64,000 nucleotides of DNA, taken from positions 1,178,001 to 1,242,000 of the forward strand of contig NC_033559.1 in NCBI RefSeq assembly GCF_001680005.1, given 5' to 3'. How positions within the stretch are numbered: the stretch's first letter is position 1; each line of letters starts with the position of its first letter. The translations under genes and the position numbers were made by a program. This document shows positions 60,555 through 64,000 of this stretch, one piece after another. This DNA is from Plasmodium coatneyi (Eukaryota; Apicomplexa; Aconoidasida; Haemosporida; Plasmodiidae). Under the pieces are notes generated by a model. It saw only the letters and a list, made by a program, of their open reading frames with translations. It was not told the origin of the DNA and did no database searches.

Positions 60555-63500
60555 TTACACGTAGCAGAAGAAACAGTCGTTTTTTCTTCTCCGTTGTGTT
60601 AGACAATACCCAGGAGAAGCCTCTCCTTTGCAATTATTCCATTCGTCGTGACAGAACTGTATGCACTCGTCCCGCTTCTCAGGGTCCTGCGAATAAGACC
60701 TCGAACAATCGTGTTTGTTTGCAAGGTCCAAGTCATCTTTGTACGTTGTTATGCCTAACCTCAACTTCCCACTTTTTATGTGTTTCATAATATGGATCAC
60801 TTCCATTATCTGCTTAACTTTAATGAGCGAGATGTTACGGGTTGACGCAGGTGCTGCAGAGGAGGGCGTTGAGTTTACAGACCCGCTAGGCGACGCCATG
60901 GTGTGCGGTTCCTCCATTTCTCCTGAAGATTCATCTGACATGGCTACCCGGCTTGGTTCCTCTGTTTCCACACTTTCCTTCCCTGTTTCGGTGTATCCCT
61001 CTTCATATTCCGCACCTTCCTCTTCTGGTTCATTGTCCTCCTCAACTTCCTGTTCATCATCCCCTTCCTCCTCGAACTTATCATATCCCTCTTCCTCAAA
61101 TTCATCATCCCCCTCTTCTTCCTGCTCGCCGTACCCCTTCTCCTCAAACTCATCACCCTCCTCTTCCTCCTGCTCGTCCTGTTCCTCTGTTTCTATTGAT
61201 TCGTCCGTTCCTGCCTCAGGTGGCGACTTAGCTTCCTCCGTAGACTCGGCCCCTTCTGTAGTGGTGTTTCCCTTTCCCTCTCCAACTACAGAGGACTGCT
61301 CCTCACTGTCCAACGTATCTTCCGCAGATGTCTGTCCAGAAACAACAGAACTGATAATCTTGTCTTGTCCACTTATGCCAATTTCGCGGTCCTCCTCTGT
61401 TTGGACCCCTCTATATAAAATATGGTTGTAAAAATCGGGCGAGCTTTTCATATAGTAATTGTACAACATGGGTCCCTTTTTCTCGACGTTCTCTAAAAGG
61501 GGAAGATCCACATTGAAGACTGCAGCGGTGTGGATGAAATTGTGTTGACATTCAGGTGGACCATGCATGTCTACTTTAAAATGGCCACCATCTCCCCAAT
61601 ATTTTCCCCAACTGTTCTGCAACAACCAATAGGATTTTTTTATTCCTTCCCCGTTTATGTAATTACCATACCCAATTATGTTGACAGCAAGATCTGGCGT
61701 TTCTTCACTTCCACACAAACTTTGCACCTTCTTTCCGTTGAGATCGTAACTTAATGCTCCTGCGGCCTTAACATAAGCGATGACCGATCCTTTATTCATT
61801 ATTTCAGACTTTACCAATTTAATAAACGCATCCATGTTTCCGTTAAAATTTGCACTTTGATATGCGGTGTACCCTTTCGTGCTTACTGCATTGGGTTGAT
61901 ATTGCGGGTCTAGTAACTTCACATTTGCCCATAAGTTTTGCCAATGATTTTTTGGCTCAGGACAAACATTATTTACCGCTTTATACGAATATGGGAGATT
62001 CGATTCCGTTGGCAAAAATTTTGTCTCTTCCAAAGTGTGCAAAAATTCCAACGGGTTGGATGCCGCATGACATTTATCCGTGGGCGTTTCCTTATTAGAA
62101 CAGTTAGCCACATACAACGCAGAACTAGGCACATGTTCGTATCCCTTCATGCATTTAATCGTTTCTAAATGTAACTTCGATGCAAAAAGCCATGACGTGG
62201 CACAGTCTCCTTGGTCTTGTGGTTCAATTTTTGCAAGACAACTACTGGTGTCGTCCTTCCATCTGTTACAGTACTCATCGTTGCAATACATGCTGTCAAT
62301 AAAACTGGTGGACTGCATGTTCGTCTTTTCGTGTGACAAAAAATTGATAACACCATCGTAACCGTTAGTTTGTACTTTCTTGCTTCCTTTTAGTTTGTCT
62401 TCCTTTTTCCCTTCCTTTTCTGTGGCAATCGCGGAAAGGGTCCCTTCCCCATGGGTATGGGACAAACTAGGAAGAACTAACCCTTTTTTTCTACCTACCC
62501 ACTGGTTTGCATTTTTCAGGCATATAGCAGGATTTTTGAGCTTGTCTTGTAACGTAGACTTGGTTTCCCCTGCATGGTTCTTTAAAATGTTTGTTAGGTT
62601 GGAAAATACGTCTTCTTCACTGCCCAATTCGTAGTTTTCCAATACTCCACTGGTATCCACCTTTTTCATGGAGGCGCAATAATTTAGCAATTCCTCTTTT
62701 AAGGTTGTATCTGCTTTATCAAAGCTAAGCAACTCGTTTAGACCCATTTCTCCTTTTTTGTACATTCCTTGGAGGACTTTATTAATGGAAGTTGCCAATT
62801 GGACTTCGATAGGGTCCTTTTCCTGCTGCGTCTTCCTTTTTATTTGCTCATAGTTTTGCTTAAAATCGGGAGAGAGGTAATTAAAACAGGGGCTGTTTAA
62901 TTCTGTGTTTTCATATAATAAAGTGCATTTGTAACATCCTTCTATGTCTAAATTGCCACTGAGAAAACAGTTCCTAGCTATGAGGTCACATTTGGGTGGC
63001 ATGTCATCCTTTAAAAAGTATGACTTGCTTTCTAAAAGAAAGGAATCTTCGTTTCCCTTTGCCGTGTGCACCTGTATGGCGGTAATTGGTTTATCTGTAT
63101 TCTTCAAGAGGAATGTTCTCACATCAACTTTGTTGTCTGAAGGGAGGACGAACAAAAAAAAAAGAAAAAATGTTAATCAGTAAAATAGAGAATTTTATAA
63201 AAAAAATTGGGGGTAAGAGGAGCGCACTCTGCGAGGTTGCTTTGCTGATATTTATTTTTTTTTTTTTTTTTTTTCTATTACTTTCGGTTGTTGAAGGCAT
63301 CTTTTCGTAGACCTTCCACTTGAGGATGAGTTCCTTCCCCTTAATAATCACTACAAATTTAAATGTCCTCCTCCCTGTGCATTGGTTAACGAGGGAATGA
63401 ACATTCTCCTCAAATTGTAACAACGGGGATGACTCACTGCTAATGACTTTGTGTTGCTTCTTCGTGATAATAACATCGTTAAGTTTTTTTCCTATATAAA

Positions 63501-63980
63501 TTGTGTTCGTCTCTGTTTCGACATTTATGGTTACGTGCGGGACGAGAAACACCTGAAACTTTGCCCCGCAGGGTCCTGTTATTTTCACGCCATCTTGGTC
63601 TTTAAGTTGCTCGCACTTGGCTTCTATTTCGTTCGGGTTTCTCACCGCAGCCGCTGCAGCTTTGCTGGATACCTCCACGGTCGGCTGGGTAAGTGGTCCG
63701 TCTGTAGGTTTGTCTGTTGATTGCTTTGCAGATTGTTCTGCTGGTTGATCTGCCGGCTGATCTGCTGGCTTGTCTATCGCTTCCCCCACCGTCTTGTGCT
63801 CACCTCCAGACTCATTTCCGTCCACTGTTGGCTCCACTGTGCCAGAGTCTTCATGAGGAGAGGGGTTCGAGTTACTCGGTGGGTTATCTTTTCTTCCGGG
63901 GTTCTCATTTTGCGATTCTGGCGGGTCAGGAATGTTCACATCCTCGTCACACTTAATTACATCATCGAGTAATGCAGCAC
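60555..63980 (-). CDS. SERA: SERA, Ser-type, exons 3 and 4 fused; 5' exon outside window
   Basis: Visible exons: 63980-63282 (exon 2) and 63136-60555; exon 1 with the signal peptide should lie beyond 64000. About 1,093 residues are visible. The second block joins what are separate exons 3 and 4 in the other SERAs: TAIQVHTAKG...SYFLKDDMPPKCDLIARNCFLSG runs through with no intron. The papain-like domain has QDQGDCATSWLFASK (Ser for Cys), PDLAVNIIGYG (Leu for His) and LLQNSWGKYWGD (Asn kept). Between protease and tail is a strongly acidic repeat (EEEGDDEFEEEGYDKFEEEG type, about 61190-60990), absent from the other copies. The tail ends NDCFFCYV. Exon 2 has an Asn/Pro-rich part and short ADQPADQPAEQ repeats. 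It is expected to be secreted to the vacuole and non-catalytic. Confidence 0.92.
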
Positions 63981-64000
63981 CTAAAGGAAAAGGACACAAA

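Noticed and set aside
60715..61431. 238-residue Ser-rich plus-strand frame
   Set aside because: Antisense of the acidic repeat of the SERA at 60555-63136.

Overview
The window looks like a chromosome end of a malaria parasite of the P. vivax / simian clade (P. vivax, P. cynomolgi or a close relative). Evidence: a pir (vir-type) subtelomeric gene zone, degenerate TT(T/C)AGGG telomere-like repeats, then RPC10, ADSL, MSP5, MSP4, a large conserved protein, an IscA-type protein and an expanded SERA cluster. This order matches what I know of P. vivax chromosome 4 and P. falciparum chromosome 2, but without an MSP2 gene. The coding core is moderately GC-rich, with many long poly-A/poly-T runs in spacers. 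At least nine SERA loci are visible and the array continues off the right edge, which argues against species with small SERA arrays. I cannot fix the species from sequence alone.

Layout. 1-8.5 kb is AT-rich subtelomere: a minus-strand pir gene running off the left edge, a head-to-head pair of telomere-like arrays (about 1.65-2.89 kb), and a plus-strand five-exon pir gene with three successive PIR domains and one C-terminal membrane segment; its 1.7-kb third intron holds more telomere-like sequence and minisatellites. 8.5-9.5 kb is the transition to the core. 9.5-26.2 kb holds single-copy conserved genes: RNA polymerase III small subunit (-), adenylosuccinate lyase (+), MSP5 (-), MSP4 (-), a 1,698-residue conserved protein (+) and an IscA-type iron-sulfur protein (-).

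27.6-64 kb is the SERA array, all on the minus strand. From left to right: a five-exon Cys-type SERA (SERA8-like by position), two Cys-type SERAs, a SERA with the whole protease domain cleanly missing, a Ser-type SERA, a three-exon truncated SERA, a frameshifted SERA C-terminal remnant, a second full Ser-type SERA, and a third Ser-type SERA whose signal exon lies outside the window. I derived exon structures by hand; nearly every join closes to a whole number of codons with phase-1 introns, which strongly supports them.

Functionally, MSP4, MSP5 and the SERAs are secreted or GPI-anchored blood-stage surface and parasitophorous-vacuole proteins; Cys-type SERAs are papain-fold proteases linked to egress, while the Ser-type members here lack both the active-site Cys and the active-site His. 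The array shows tandem duplication followed by domain deletion, exon loss, intron loss, pseudogenisation and short patches of sequence exchange.
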